64,000 bases of DNA from Sistotremastrum niveocremeum HHB9708 (Eukaryota > Basidiomycota > Agaricomycetes > Sistotremastrales > Sistotremastraceae): positions 79,429 to 143,428 of the forward strand of contig KV419413.1 in the NCBI GenBank assembly GCA_001630475.1. The letters are read 5' to 3'. Position numbers and translations under genes: made by a program. This document shows positions 33,777 through 44,734 of the stretch, piece by piece. Under the pieces are notes generated by a model that was not told the DNA's origin, ran no database searches, and saw only the letters and a program-made list of their open reading frames with translations. Every line of letters starts with the position of its first letter. Position 1 is the stretch's first letter.

Positions 33777-34226
33777 TGTTGAGTGTAGTGTAGACAGTAG
33801 GAAAAATAATAAAGAGAGTCTTGATCACACGAGAAGCAATTAGGGGTGAAATAATGCGATGAATTTCGAGGGGCTTAAGGCCTCCTTTTAAGCATCTAGT
33901 GTAGGCTAAATTATTCTACTTCGCATTAAGAGATCTAGAGAAGTTTTCGAGAAGATTAAGATGAAACTAGGGTAATGGCCGCCAAGAGCCCGAGTCCACA
34001 TGAACAGAATATTAGGGATAAGATAGGAATCGAATGGAGCATATGGGAAATAGGAGAAAAAGAGTCTAAACGGTCTAGACGACCTAAAAATGTCCTTGAG
34101 ACATCGCAAAGAAGCATGGGAAGAAAGAATAAGAAGAGAAGAAAATAAACTCGCCATGCGAGTGGCGTGCATGAAACCGATCATGCCTTCGATCTCCGAG
34201 TCTCGACCTCACATCCAAATCCAACA
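33777..34226 (-). repeat. Copia LTR (5' LTR in element orientation)
   Basis: 450 bp, identical by eye to 31499-31948; flanked outside by AGGAC. In element orientation this copy would supply the promoter. Confidence 0.92.
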
Positions 34227-34992
34227 AGGACCACTCCAGCTCCAGGCTCAGTAAATTCGTAGCTGGAGTTCCATCGGCAGTGAACTTTGGAAAAGTGGTT
34301 ACGTCGGCGTAAAACCTCATCTTCTGCAACAACGGTGCATTGATGCCAGGCATCCTCCCATGTGATACTCTGCCATCATCGATGTCCAAGACCTTCAGCG
34401 CAGAGAAGTCCCCTCCTTTTAGACAGACTCCGAAGAATTCAGAGAGATCGGGAACGCGCAGAATCTCCGATTCCCAAATGTAATCATCTTCACACCAGTT
34501 GATCCAGAGATATGAAATGCGGGACGCTATTTTGAGAAGGTGTTCGGCAAGGAGAGGGACGGTGCGGGTTCGGGATGTGGATGCCATGTTGATGAAGACT
34601 CGAAGAAGTGGTTTAGTGCTAACTTGGGTAGTGAGAGAAGGTGAAATGGCGCGGGATTCGAGGAGTCGAAAGAATGGATCAGGAGAGGGAAGAACGATAG
34701 TCGACCAGAGACTAGGAGTGTTTATAGCTATTCTCCGCCATCTCGAGCACCTGGAAAGGATCAAAGCTGACATTGACGGCATGGCTAAGACCGTAAAGAC
34801 ACACGTGAAGTATGCTGGATGTAAGTTGTATTTCCAATCTTCATCCCCCGACTTTGGAGATCGCCTAGTGATACCGAACTTGAAGACCTCCAAGATAAGC
34901 TCATCTGGCAATCGCCCGATGGGTATGCTGAGGTTATGCATCGTCTTCACACGCGTCAATGCATGTTGCACGTTCAACAAATCTTCAGTCAA

Positions 34993-37896
34993 ACATCACG
35001 TAAGTATTCAGAAAGGGAAATAGCAGATGAGCCTGACGAACCCTGCTGTGCACTCGCTATCTGGCAAAGCGAGCGATGTGCATCAAATTTCTGAAAAGTG
35101 CTGGAATACCGTCATCAGTATAATTTCAGTCATATGCCATGTAATTTTCCCGAGACTCACGTCTCTGCATCGGGCATTTTGCAAATAGCTCAGAAGAAAT
35201 TTTCGTCGAGGATGTCGCAGCAGTCTTAGCTGTTGCCTTGCCCCTTGCTTAGGTGACGTGGTTAGTTCAGCCAGCATCGATTTCTGCAGTACTCACAGAA
35301 TAGTCCAGTGACGTGTAGAAGAGTGCTTCAACTTATACAACTTATACGGAGGTCACTGTAGATCAGTGACACAGGCCGCCTGAGGGCCACCGTACATCGA
35401 TGATTGAAGGCATCGTCTTCTTCGGAAGCGGACTTCGGCAGGCACTAAATGTAAGCCACCCCCATACAATCCTCGCATGCTCTATCTGAAGTCACAGCTT
35501 GAATCTCTGAGTCTCTGACGAAAGAAATGTTCCAATGGGCAAGGAAGTTACCTGATCTTCTTGCATGTATTCAGCGAAAGGCAGTGGTATTGCAGTAAAT
35601 CAAGGCTCAAAGAGAGCAGATTTTTCTGATACGCCATCCAAGCTCGTCTCAGGTCATCAACTCTCTCATCGATCATGCAGGAAATATTATCTTCCTTCGA
35701 GACCATCTATGGCTCACCATTCGGTGCGATACTCGAGTAACATTCACTGGCAGACCCAAAACAATGTAATGCCGCACTCACACGCCGACTCACACGCTCA
35801 TGTATAACCGCAGCGCTCATCCTCCTGTGTCAGAAGATCATGCATCATGCGCCAAACCAGGCTTCGGATCATTGGAAATGGTATATCCGACCCAGTGCCT
35901 CACAATCTTCCTTCGAGCGCTAGAGGGACCCCTGAAGGCTCATTCAAATCTAGCTCTTGCGGGAAGGTGAAGTTCGGAACCTTATCATTTGCAATATCGA
36001 AAGCGGTCGATTGATTTGTGTCGTATCTCTGATCCATGAGCAATGAGATCAGGCGGTCAAGTCAACCCTGAGAGCGTTTACTGAGATTTCGAGCTGATTA
36101 TACAAAGTAGGGGATCTCGCACACCATTGACTGTTATAGGGCAAATTAGATGGCTCGGAAGCGAATAGGACCATACCCGATGCTTCGCACGTCGGCTTTC
36201 ATTAAGATCTCAGAAGCCTCTTCCTTGCGCCCTACCCGAATCTCCGAATTATCTCCACCCTTCAACGCTCTTCAAACTGAAAATTTATTAAGCTCTGTTT
36301 TTTCATATGGTCTGTAGATCTGTAAACTTGGCTCTGTATTGTCGTGGAGCGAGTGAATCCTCAGGGATCGTCCGGTGGTGAGAATTAAGAGGGGTCGAAG
36401 CGCTAAGAGAGGTACGGTGACCCCTTTGGGACCTCAATCTATCTAAATTCAGAAGACTCACATCCACCAATCCAGACTGATGAACATCGAAGTGTAATGT
36501 ATTAGCCCACGTTCGCTTCTCGTTCCTTTCATTGCACTGAGGAAACACTTAAGTACCGTTGCTGCTGACAGGCCTAGGACCCACAAATTAACCAGGATAA
36601 CCGCTCGTGGTGTTGAACCAAAGATATGGCTGTCAAAAATCACGAAAAAATCAACAGTGCTTGTCGTTGAGTCTGGATGTTTGGGGGGCGTCCCTGAAAC
36701 TCCGCTGGTCTCAGGCTTGTCATTGGCGTAACCCCGTAGGCTCAGCTGTCAAGATCTCTTCTCGTTTCCCGACCAAGAATCTTTGAGTGCGGAGGCCCGA
36801 GAAATCGACGAATCTCTTGACATTGCTGTCCTCCTGTCTCTATAATGTGTAACCTGGTTCTGCTTCGTTTCGCTTCAGCCACATCCTTTTCCTCTGTAAA
36901 ATTGCCACTCACTCGTCGGGCTCTCTCGAAGCCTCTCTCTGTCTTTTGATCAATCCCGCGTAACGCAAGAGGAGACCCGGATCACTCTTCCCGATATCCT
37001 TGCTCCGAGTCTGATGCACTCTCTTTCACGTCTTCTTGATTGGTGAGGGAATCTATTTCTGTACAAACCTCATGAGACTGCTTTGATGATGCGCCTGGTC
37101 GTTAATTTGTCGAATTCAACGAATCAGTATGGACATCCTCTCGTCCATTTTCCTTCTATGCCGGCTGCCCGACGCTGGCATCACAGGCCTGATGGCCGGC
37201 CTTCCCCTCTTTCAAACCGCGTCTCCTGCAGACTTGTACGCACCAACTATGCTGTCCAACCTCCCGATGGCTTAGGGTCCCATGGACCTTTGATGAGTCG
37301 CTGTGATTCAACCCTATTATTGACTGTGGCTCGTCTTACCTCAAGGCCCAACCAAATACCTCATCCTGAGGTGTCTACTGTAAGAGTACGATCCGTCACA
37401 TGCACGTGACTCATTCAATCAGATCTATCACAGGTGAGTTTGTAATATAAATCATTTAGTATTCGCGGTCGATCCCTGCTCACCGCTGTCCGTCCATGCA
37501 CCACTCGAGAACTCAATTCTGGAGCATCCGTTACCGAAGCTACTCTCTGGATCGGGTCCACATCCTCCAAGTGTCCCTCGACTCTGACTGCCTCATTGAC
37601 TTGCGCCAGAGCTGCAAATGAATATAATAATTGGATTTCGCTGCTGGCGAGTGCCGACGCCTCACCATCAGTCACTCCTCATCGCCACGCACATCCCCCG
37701 CATACAAAGCCTTCTTGAACTATGTTTTCTGGAGGTGTGTCCACCGTTCTCTCTGCCTCAGCAACACCTCTGATGCCTTTATGTTCACAAAGATGTGGAC
37801 CACCCAACAGCTGAGGTATGTAGCACCCGCCGACTCGATCACCTCTTTCATCTTCAACCCACACACTGGAAGGCAAACAACCCCGCATTGGCTGGT
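34993..37896. other. Gene-poor stretch of 2.9 kb
   Basis: Only short frames without recognisable composition or splice support. It should contain the missing first exon(s) of F-box gene 9 at its left edge and the promoter of the small gene at 37897 at its right edge. A pyrimidine-rich tract near 36880-36950 could mark a transcription start, but this is weak. No transposon ends seen. Confidence 0.4.
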
Positions 37897-38383
37897 ATGT
37901 CGAACGCTGCCCGCGCCCAACGATTGTCGGAGATTAGGTCTCGACAAAAAGCGTCCCTTGCGACCGAAAATTTGAAGGGAGAGCTCAGCAATCATCTGCC
38001 ACCTAATGAGATGTCTTCCATTCGTGGTAGAGGAGATCTCATGAATAAAGCTGCCGAGGTAATTCAGTAAGTGTCTCGTTCACTGATGGCCTGGATTTTC
38101 GCTAAAGGATGCCTGAACGCCAGTTCTCTTGGTGATGCCAAGTGAGTCTCTGGGCCCTTTCACTACTCAATTTCCCCTCTCATGCTGCGTCTGCAGTTCG
38201 GTACAGCTAGCAAATCATACAGCTACGATCGCTCATCTTGAAAACGAAGTCCACCGTCTCTATGATCTTAATAATGCACTCGTCCATGAAAACGCCTATT
38301 TAAGAGGGGATCACATAGCCCATCCGGCTGTAGTTCACCGCCATGAGGCACATGTCAACAATCCGGATCCTCGAGTCGGTTAA
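37897..38383 (+). CDS. Small coiled-coil protein, unrecognised
   Basis: ATG at 37897 opens an exon reading MSNAARAQRLSEIRSRQKAS and later GRGDLMNKAAEVI. A strong donor A|GTAAGTG (38067) and an acceptor CTGCAG (38196) join it in frame to SVQLANHTATIAHLENEVHR, LYDLNNALVHENAYL and a histidine-containing tail ending PDPRVG. About 119 residues; the leucine/hydrophobic spacing from TIAHLENEV to ENAYLRG predicts a coiled coil. A further small exon may lie in the 130-nt intron (GTGAGT near 38139). No family recognised. The splice fit and coiled-coil regularity make it more likely real than chance. Confidence 0.5.
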
Positions 38384-38604
38384 TGGGGCGATGAGCAAGC
38401 TAGGTGGACCCTATGTTTTTTTCTCTTGTAGTGAACAATATGGCTCCACCTGATCAGTGGACTGGCGAGGCGATTCAATGCTACGTTTGTATCTTCCTCA
38501 TCTTATAGGGTGCGATGGACTTGGTCGCACGAGGTTGATTGTCACGCATGTCACTGTAGGGGGTCTGTGGGCGGCCCCTATCTCGATAGCATCTAGTACA
38601 TGTA

Positions 38605-38942
38605 CTGTAGAAAAACGACCATAGCGGCGTGTCCCCTGTCCCCAGGGTCCGCCGCGCCGCTATATTTTCAAATTGTCCCCTGTCCCTTTCGCTGTAAATT
38701 AATAAATAAATCATTAAAATATTCCGGAAAATCTCGAAAATATTCCTAGGCAGGCGGAATCATTATATGTGTTGGCCCGAGACACTTGCAGCGCAAAATT
38801 CAATAGATTACAACGAGTTATTGTACTTTAAAGCCATTTTTTATCCTTTGTCCCCTGTCCCCGGACCCTGTTGCCGCAGCGCCGCAGTGTAGTTTCCCTG
38901 TCCCCTGTCCCCACCCCCGCCGCAATGGTCGATTTGCTACAG
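38605..38942. mobile_element. 338-bp TA-flanked MITE (family T, copy 2)
   Basis: Same family as 2745-3081 but in inverted orientation. Flanked by TA (38603-38604, 38943-38944), with left terminus CTGTAGAAAAACGACCATAGCGG and right terminus CCGCAATGGTCGATTTGCTACAG. Runs of TGTCCCCTGTCCCC lie inside both ends, and the AT-rich core differs between the two copies more than the ends do. Confidence 0.87.
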
Positions 38943-39105
38943 TATCCGACCCTGATCTGTGTCTCCAAACAAAAAACTTCTTCTCTCTACTCATTCTTGC
39001 TGACAGTTATCAATACTGAAAGACGTTTGAGTGGGCCGATGAAGGTTGATTTCTATAATCTTACAAAGATTCCCTGGGAACAGTAGATGGAGCGCTTCAG
39101 AACTA

Positions 39106-39744
39106 AGGCTCCACTGTATCCATATATATATGGTATATATAGGGGGTATATATATGATATACGGTGTATAATATACAAGCTTCCCGGTATATGTATAGTA
39201 TATGTATAGTATATGGTATACAGTTGTAATATAATAAGAGGGTCAAGCTGGGGTTAAGGTGACATTGACCCATGAGATATCTGTTTTAAAGTGTTTAAAA
39301 CAGCACCATAGCACTCAAATAATTTTAATCATTATTTATATTAATAAATTGCAGATTATTCCTATCCAGGGGGGTGGACAGACACATTATTGAAAACTGG
39401 GAGTGATGTGAGAGGTCTTCTCACAAGTACAACAGTGTTTGGACAATGATTATTGCTATTAGGTTAGTCAAAATCAAGGCACAACTAATAAGAACCATGT
39501 GGAGAACACCCAAAATAAATTTTAAATAAAGAATTTAATTAGATATACACACCCAGGTATGTAGGCAGATGATTCTAGTAGTACCACAGTGATTGTAATA
39601 CTCCTCTAGTACTGTAATGCTCTTAGTAATTTATTAAGTCAAATATACGGTATATACTGTATATATATGGATATATATATGTTATATACCCTATACTGTA
39701 TCAAATACAAAATTTTGTATATGGATACGGATACAGTGGAGCCC
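39106..39744. mobile_element. 639-bp TA-flanked element with short inverted ends
   Basis: Flanked by TA (39104-39105, 39745-39746). Termini AGGCTCCACTGTATCC and, reverse-complemented, GGGCTCCACTGTATCC. Both subterminal zones are made of TATA-type repeats (ATATATGGTATA, GTATATGT). No transposase frame. Consistent with a Tc1/mariner-type non-autonomous element, distinct from family T. Confidence 0.78.
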
Positions 39745-40066
39745 TATTCAGAACGTATATGGTATCACAACGACCAGGATATTATCGCTGTCTCTAGACT
39801 TCTTCTTCAAAATATTCCGCTCTCATGTGAACTCCATTTGGTGTCGGGTGCCTCCTGTCTAGTGATGGCCGGGCCGGGCTTGGGCTCAAAGCCCTGGCTA
39901 GGGCCGGGCTACGAGGGCTCAGGGCTCACAATTTCTTGAGCCCGGCCGTGAGCCCTTGTTTGGGCTGGGCTTGGGCTTGGCCGGGCTTGAGCCGCGGCTT
40001 GCACTTGAACATAAACAGGTCTCGAGCACATTAGTAGACGTGTATTATACTATATTCAATACTGTA

Positions 40067-43000
40067 TCACTCGTCCTCCAACTCGAAGTCAGGGATTGCA
40101 CCCTTTTCTTTAGGGTTGACTTCAACAACTTCTTCCTCTTCCTTATGAGTTTCCGTCTCTGCAGCCTCCTCGGTATCAAGACATTGAGGCGGATCTGCAA
40201 AAAGAACATTGTTAGACATTGCAGATTTGAGTCCTACCAAAGCTTCGACGATATCAGGCTTGAGTTTGTTGCGACGTTTGGATATGGTGATTCCGGCACT
40301 CGAGAACGCTCTTTCGCTGGCAACGGACGAAGCCATGATGGCCAAATAGTCCAGGGCGAGACTCCTCCAAACAGGATAGCGGTGGCCATTATGCTAGACA
40401 AGGTACGAGTCAGTGTAACCAACAAGAGGATAAGGAACAGGTACTTACACCCCACCATTCAATGATGTTCGCCTTCTCCGGTAAGACCTCGATCGTATTC
40501 AGGTATAAATCGAACTCTTGCTTCCAGTTTGATGCCGAAGAGGCGGAGGTTGAGGCGATGGGGGTCGTGTCGTCTTCGTCGTCGGAATAGTCGAGAGCCC
40601 GACGTCGTTGAGCGGTGTCGGCGAAGCGAGGAGTGGTGGTGGCGGCGACACCGTTTTCGGTTTGCATCTTCGAGAATCGTGCACGAAACTGGGAGGTGAA
40701 TAAACGTGAGCAAACAGTGAGTGAACGAGAAGTGTTAGGTATAGACGTACCTGCTTCTCTGCGAGCGCCTTAGCCTGTCGTAACAACTGGTCGTCCCATT
40801 TGCACTTCAAGTTGTCTTTGAGGAAGGCCAACTTGTAGCCTGGATGAAGGACTACAATCGAAGTGCTTAGCGTAGCTAATGTTTGAAGACTAAAATTACT
40901 TACGAACTTCAGAAAAAATTAGCTGCTATTTCTGCTATTTCTTGCTATTTTTCAGCTATTTAGCAGAAAAATATCCAAAAAATAGGCTATTTATGCTATT
41001 TAGGCTATAAAACCTGGCCTAATTTTTTCTGAAGAATGGCCATCACGTATGCCGAGCTATTTCCCGTGAGATCGTTATATTTGGCGATCTTGTCTTTCGC
41101 AACTTCGAGAGCGGGGTGAAATTCTGCGTAGGTTGCCTTGGTGCTGAAATTGTTCCATTCAGCATGCATTTGTTCGAATCGAGGAATAACATGGTGGAGG
41201 GTGTTGTGAGCGTCGGACGAAAAGGTTTGTTGACAGTCATCGGAAACCTAGAGCGCAGCGATCAGATGCAGATTCTCATTGAAAGAACATAGGGTACACT
41301 GTACACACCTGCAACAGCCGAACGAACCGCTTGAGCTTCGTCCATTCCTCTTCCGTCACTTGCATGTTGAGGAGCTTGGACCTCTTGGAGAGATCCGGTT
41401 CTTGACTGGCCATTTGGAATATGAAGTTGTTGAAGTGCTGAAATGTGGTCAGTTATAATTGCGCACCGATATCGAAGCACTTACCGAACGTAGATTGTAG
41501 GCTCGGATTAGCATGAAGAATGTGGAGGACCATCGAACCTTCATGTCAACGATGAGCATGAGAGGTTGTGCCACGCCAGTGGTCCGCTGAATTGTGAGCC
41601 ATATTTCCTTTCTTTTACTGGATGATCGTGCCTACGTAGAACAATGTCAATGTCTTGCACGTTTGTAGTATAATCGATGCGTACTCACCTTCACTGAGAT
41701 AGCCCGGACAATGGCGACGACATCTCGATTCTCCGCGAGGGCATCGATGAGCTCGGACTCGGGAGCGTGGACGTCGTAGTGAGGGGAATCAGTGTAAGTT
41801 GATATGAGGTCTTGAGTTGCGAGATTGACTGCGTGAGCGCTACATCTATGAAGACTATGAGTGCCGCAATGATACCATGTGTCTGTAGGGGCAACGTACC
41901 GAATCCGATGCTCATCAGCATCATACTTGATACCCGTCTCCTTCTCGATGCAACGTGCGAGTTCCTTCATCATGGTGGTGTTCGTGTCGACGTTATCCGA
42001 AGTCACATAGCCAACCTTCAAAGAGAAATCAATCAGCGGGAGACTGCCAAAATACGAGATAGAGTCACTGACCTTCTTTTCTACCCCAATTCTCTTGATG
42101 ACCTGCCACAGCGCTTGGCCCAGTCGACGGCCAGAGTGAGCTTTCTTGATGTTAACGAAACCGACGATGCAGCCACGCAACGTCCACACCCCGAGATCAC
42201 TGAACTGGATGTAATGGGCCGTGACGACCGAGTATCCATCCGTATTGGATGCCTGCCATCCGTCTGTCGTGAAGGAGATCTTGCCTGGCACTCTGTCGCT
42301 CTGTGAAAGTCGAGGAGAAGGACTACGTGTGAGCGCTTATCGGAGTTCGTTACTGACGAACTTACATTCAGGTCTTGCTCCATCTGATGGAGAAAGTCGT
42401 CCCATCTCCTCAGTATCGCTTTTCGAGCTTGTTTGCGGCTGGGCAGTTTCACCGGCTTGGGGGACTCTTGACAGCGTTTGACGAATTCGTGGAAAGTTTC
42501 TCGATCGCACGTTTGGAGGGGCTTGGTCATCCGGTGAGTGCGCCATTCACGAAGAAATGATAATTGGATCACTTACTTGATTCGTGTCAATCATCCAGGC
42601 ATACAATGCTTCTTCAAGGCGCTTTTGACTCCACGGGATATGCACTGGCTCGGCGGGTTTTGGAGGTGCTGGTGGAAAGTGACCAGTGAGCGCGGACTGC
42701 TTTGCGATGGCCTGCTCGTGGGCTTGGAGTTCGGCGGCTTTCTTTGCAGCACGATCGGTGGGGAGCATGCTCTCAAAATTGTTTTCTTCACACCAATCGG
42801 TGTACAATTTCTGCGGGAGGTGAGTGTTCGCTNNNNNNNNNNNNNNNNNNNNNNNNNNNNNNNNNNNNNNNNNNNNNNNNNNNNNNNNNNNNNNNNNNNN
42901 NNNNNNNNNNNNNNNNNNNNNNNNNNNNNNNNNNNNNNNNNNNNNNNNNNNNNNNNNNNNNNNNNNNNNNNNNNNNNNNNNNNNNNNNNNNNNNNNNNNN

Positions 43001-44313
43001 NNNNNNNNNNNNNNNNNNNNNNNNNNNNNNNNNNNNNNNNNNNNNNNNNNNNNNNNNNNNNNNNNNNNNNNNNNNNNNNNNNNNNNNNNNNNNNNNNNNN
43101 NNNNNNNNNNNNNNNNNNNNNNNNNNNNNNNNNNNNNNNNNNNNNNNNNNNNNNNNNNNNNNNNNNNNNNNNNNNNNNNNNNNNNNNNNNNNNNNNNNNN
43201 NNNNNNNNNNNNNNNNNNNNNNNNNNNNNNNNNNNNNNNNNNNNNNNNNNNNNNNNNNNNNNNNNNNNNNNNNNNNNNNNNNNNNNNNNNNNNNNNNNNN
43301 NNNNNNNNNNNNNNNNNNNNNNNNNNNNNNNNNNNNNNNNNNNNNNNNNNNNNNNNNNNNNNNNNNNNNNNNNNNNNNNNNNNNNNNNNNNNNNNNNNNN
43401 NNTATGCCGACGACAAGTAGTAGGATCTTTGACGTAGGAAATTCTACGCACTTTCAGTACATTAAGTTGAGTATTATTTGATCACTCACGGGCAGTTCTT
43501 GCACTGACGACGGCCAGGGTCGTTTGGTACCGGGTCAAAGAAATGAAGAACGTCTCGAGTAGCTCCGTCATCCCTGTTTGACCTTGTGCGTGTAACGGTC
43601 TTTGGTGCTATAGTTCGCATATCCAACAGCATACCATCTCCATCGACCTCTTCGACTTCTAGATTGAACAGAGTGTCAAATAGCAGCTTAGCGGTGCGTA
43701 ACTTGAATTACCTTTCTCTTTTCCCTTTTTTGACTTTTTACGCTTCTTTTTCGCTGGTGGGGCATCTTCAAGCTCCTCAACCTCCTGCTCCGACACTGCG
43801 GCAGAACTTGGCGGTGGCTCATCTACTTCATCTTCCTCATCATCCCCATCCGCAACATAATCATCATCGCCCTCTGCATCCCCTTCTTCCTCCGACATTG
43901 TGACCGGGCGAGTAGCAGCTCTTTGAGCACGACTTTGCTCAGCAATGGCATCCTCCTCGTCTTGAGTTAGATCAACACCTGTAAGACATGTGCAGTGAGT
44001 ACCTTTTACCAAAATACTCCGCATATGATCGCTTACCATCACGCCGGACAGGCTCGGCGCCTGAGCGGCGCCTTTTGAGAGAAGCGCTAGAAGCACTTGG
44101 AGTGACTGTCGTAGCGGATGGACCGTTGGACACATTAGGAGTAGCTGTAACAGGGGTAGGTGGTCCATCCTTTCTGACTTGTCTGGGCTGAGGTCCGCTG
44201 CGACGAGGTATGATTGAAGCGGCCTCTGAATTATTGTTGTCGGTGAGCCGCTTGGAGGCGGTGATTGTGCGCGAGCTTCTGGGTACGGATTGCCCGTCTG
44301 GCTCAGAAGCCAT
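40067..44313 (-). CDS. hAT transposase, multi-exon
   Basis: Start ATG at 44313 (MASEPDGQSVPRSSRTIT). The N-terminal exons are disordered, with a basic run PPAKKKRKKSKKGKEK. A BED-like zinc finger begins RDVLHFFDPVPNDPGRRQ with CKNC before the assembly gap. After the gap come AILRRWDDFLHQME, FTTDGWQASNTDGYS (first catalytic aspartate region), GYVTSDNVDTNTTMM (second), CSAHAVNLATQDLI, MLIVDMKVRWSSTFFML, LHPGYKLAFLKDN and the C-terminal dimerisation block LAIMASSVASERAFSSAG, ISKRRNKLKPDIVEALV. It ends with an acidic tail at 40067. The order of motifs matches complete hAT transposases. One exon carries a MITE at its 3' border, and the sequence within the gap is unknown. The enzyme cuts and pastes the element through its inverted ends. 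Confidence 0.85.
40907..41033. mobile_element. 127-bp palindromic MITE inside the hAT transposase gene (family P, copy 2)
   Basis: Ends CTTCAGAAAAAATTAG and the inverted form (16-bp perfect inverted repeat, 40907-40922 and 41019-41034). Flanked by 3-bp copies GAA (40904-40906, 41034-41036). The interior has repeated GCTATTT units. On the coding strand it lies in the last codons of the exon reading AYVMAI, just before a GTAAGT donor; the next exon starts LHPGYK. Confidence 0.87.
42833..43402. other. Assembly gap (570 N)
   Basis: A run of N inside the hAT transposase region. True length and content are unknown; it should contain transposase sequence following the BED-like zinc finger. Confidence 0.99.
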
Positions 44314-44734
44314 CAGGTCGAAGGGTCTTCGGTGGGAGAGGAGTGGAAGAGAAGGGGAGATAAGGTTTGTGGGTTTGGTGAAATAAAGATATTCAAAACT
44401 CCGCTGAACAACTGTACAGTTCAAGTATTGGGCCTCAAGCTCTCAAAAAGGAGAAGACGACAATATTGGCATGGAATTTCGGCCGGTTTAAGGGGACTTT
44501 GAAGCGAAAAGGTCACAAATGGAGGTTTCTCGGTGCAATAGAATATATCAAAAAATAAAAATAAATTATTTGTAAGCCGCGGCTCAAGCCCGGGCTCAGG
44601 GCCTGTCGATCATCAAAGCCCGGCCGTCGGCCTGGTGGAGCGTTGGCTAAGGCCAGGCTTGGCTTGGGTGAGCCAGGGCCAGGCTCAGGGCTTGCCGGGC
44701 TCAGAGCCCTGGCCATGCCATCACTACTCCTGTC

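Larger units (their letters stand above)
31499..34226 (-). mobile_element. Young Copia-type LTR element, gag-protease only
   Basis: 2,728 bp flanked by the 5-bp duplication AGGAC (31494-31498, 34227-34231). Two 450-bp LTRs (31499-31948 and 33777-34226) are identical by eye and begin and end TG..CA. On the minus strand the 5' LTR is at 33777-34226. A primer-binding site resembling the initiator-tRNA half site of Copia elements (TTATCAGCACCA, about 33763-33776) follows it, and a purine-rich tract abuts the other LTR (about 31949-31960). The interior encodes one gag-protease frame; no integrase, reverse transcriptase or RNase H regions are present. It looks like a complete non-autonomous element needing a partner in trans. 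LTR identity implies a very recent insertion. It sits inside F-box gene 9, in the same orientation. Confidence 0.92.
30445..34992 (-). pseudogene. F-box/leucine-rich gene 9, split by a Copia insertion
   Basis: The 5' part (34992 down to 34227) carries LSIPIGRLPDELILEVFKFG, a spliced intron and CSRWRRIAINTPSLWSTIV, then NAPLLQKMRFYADVTTF and LLSLELEW. The 3' part (31498 down to 30445) begins at the insertion point and reads MLIDILAEFPLIENIVI, leucine-rich segments, ICPRLERLDCSGT and MKQFLLFRKDKGVKMREV. A 2.7-kb Copia element with 5-bp target copies AGGAC separates the halves. Ignoring the element and one target copy, the frame is continuous, so the gene was probably intact when hit. The first coding exon upstream of 34992 was not identified. 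Gene 9 is unlikely to make a full product unless the element is removed from the transcript. Confidence 0.85.
39860..44726 (-). mobile_element. hAT DNA transposon, 4.87 kb
   Basis: Flanked by a perfect 8-bp duplication CTCCTGTC (39852-39859, 44727-44734). Terminal inverted repeats begin TAGTGATGGC at both ends. The subterminal zones (39870-40010 and 44580-44715) are crowded with GGGCTTGGGC / AGCCCGGCC motifs, the usual transposase-binding pattern. It encodes a multi-exon hAT transposase on the minus strand, carries a 127-bp MITE inside it, and contains the 570-bp assembly gap. Confidence 0.92.

Noticed and set aside
34084-34226. Apparent C-terminal extension of the 5' half of F-box gene 9
   Set aside because: The added codons are LTR sequence, not part of the host protein.
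37083-37409. 108-codon plus-strand frame
   Set aside because: No domain, no splice context, and competing frames of equal quality; likely chance.
42538-43481. Long frames on both strands around 42.5-43.5 kb
   Set aside because: They run through the N gap and are artefacts of unknown bases.
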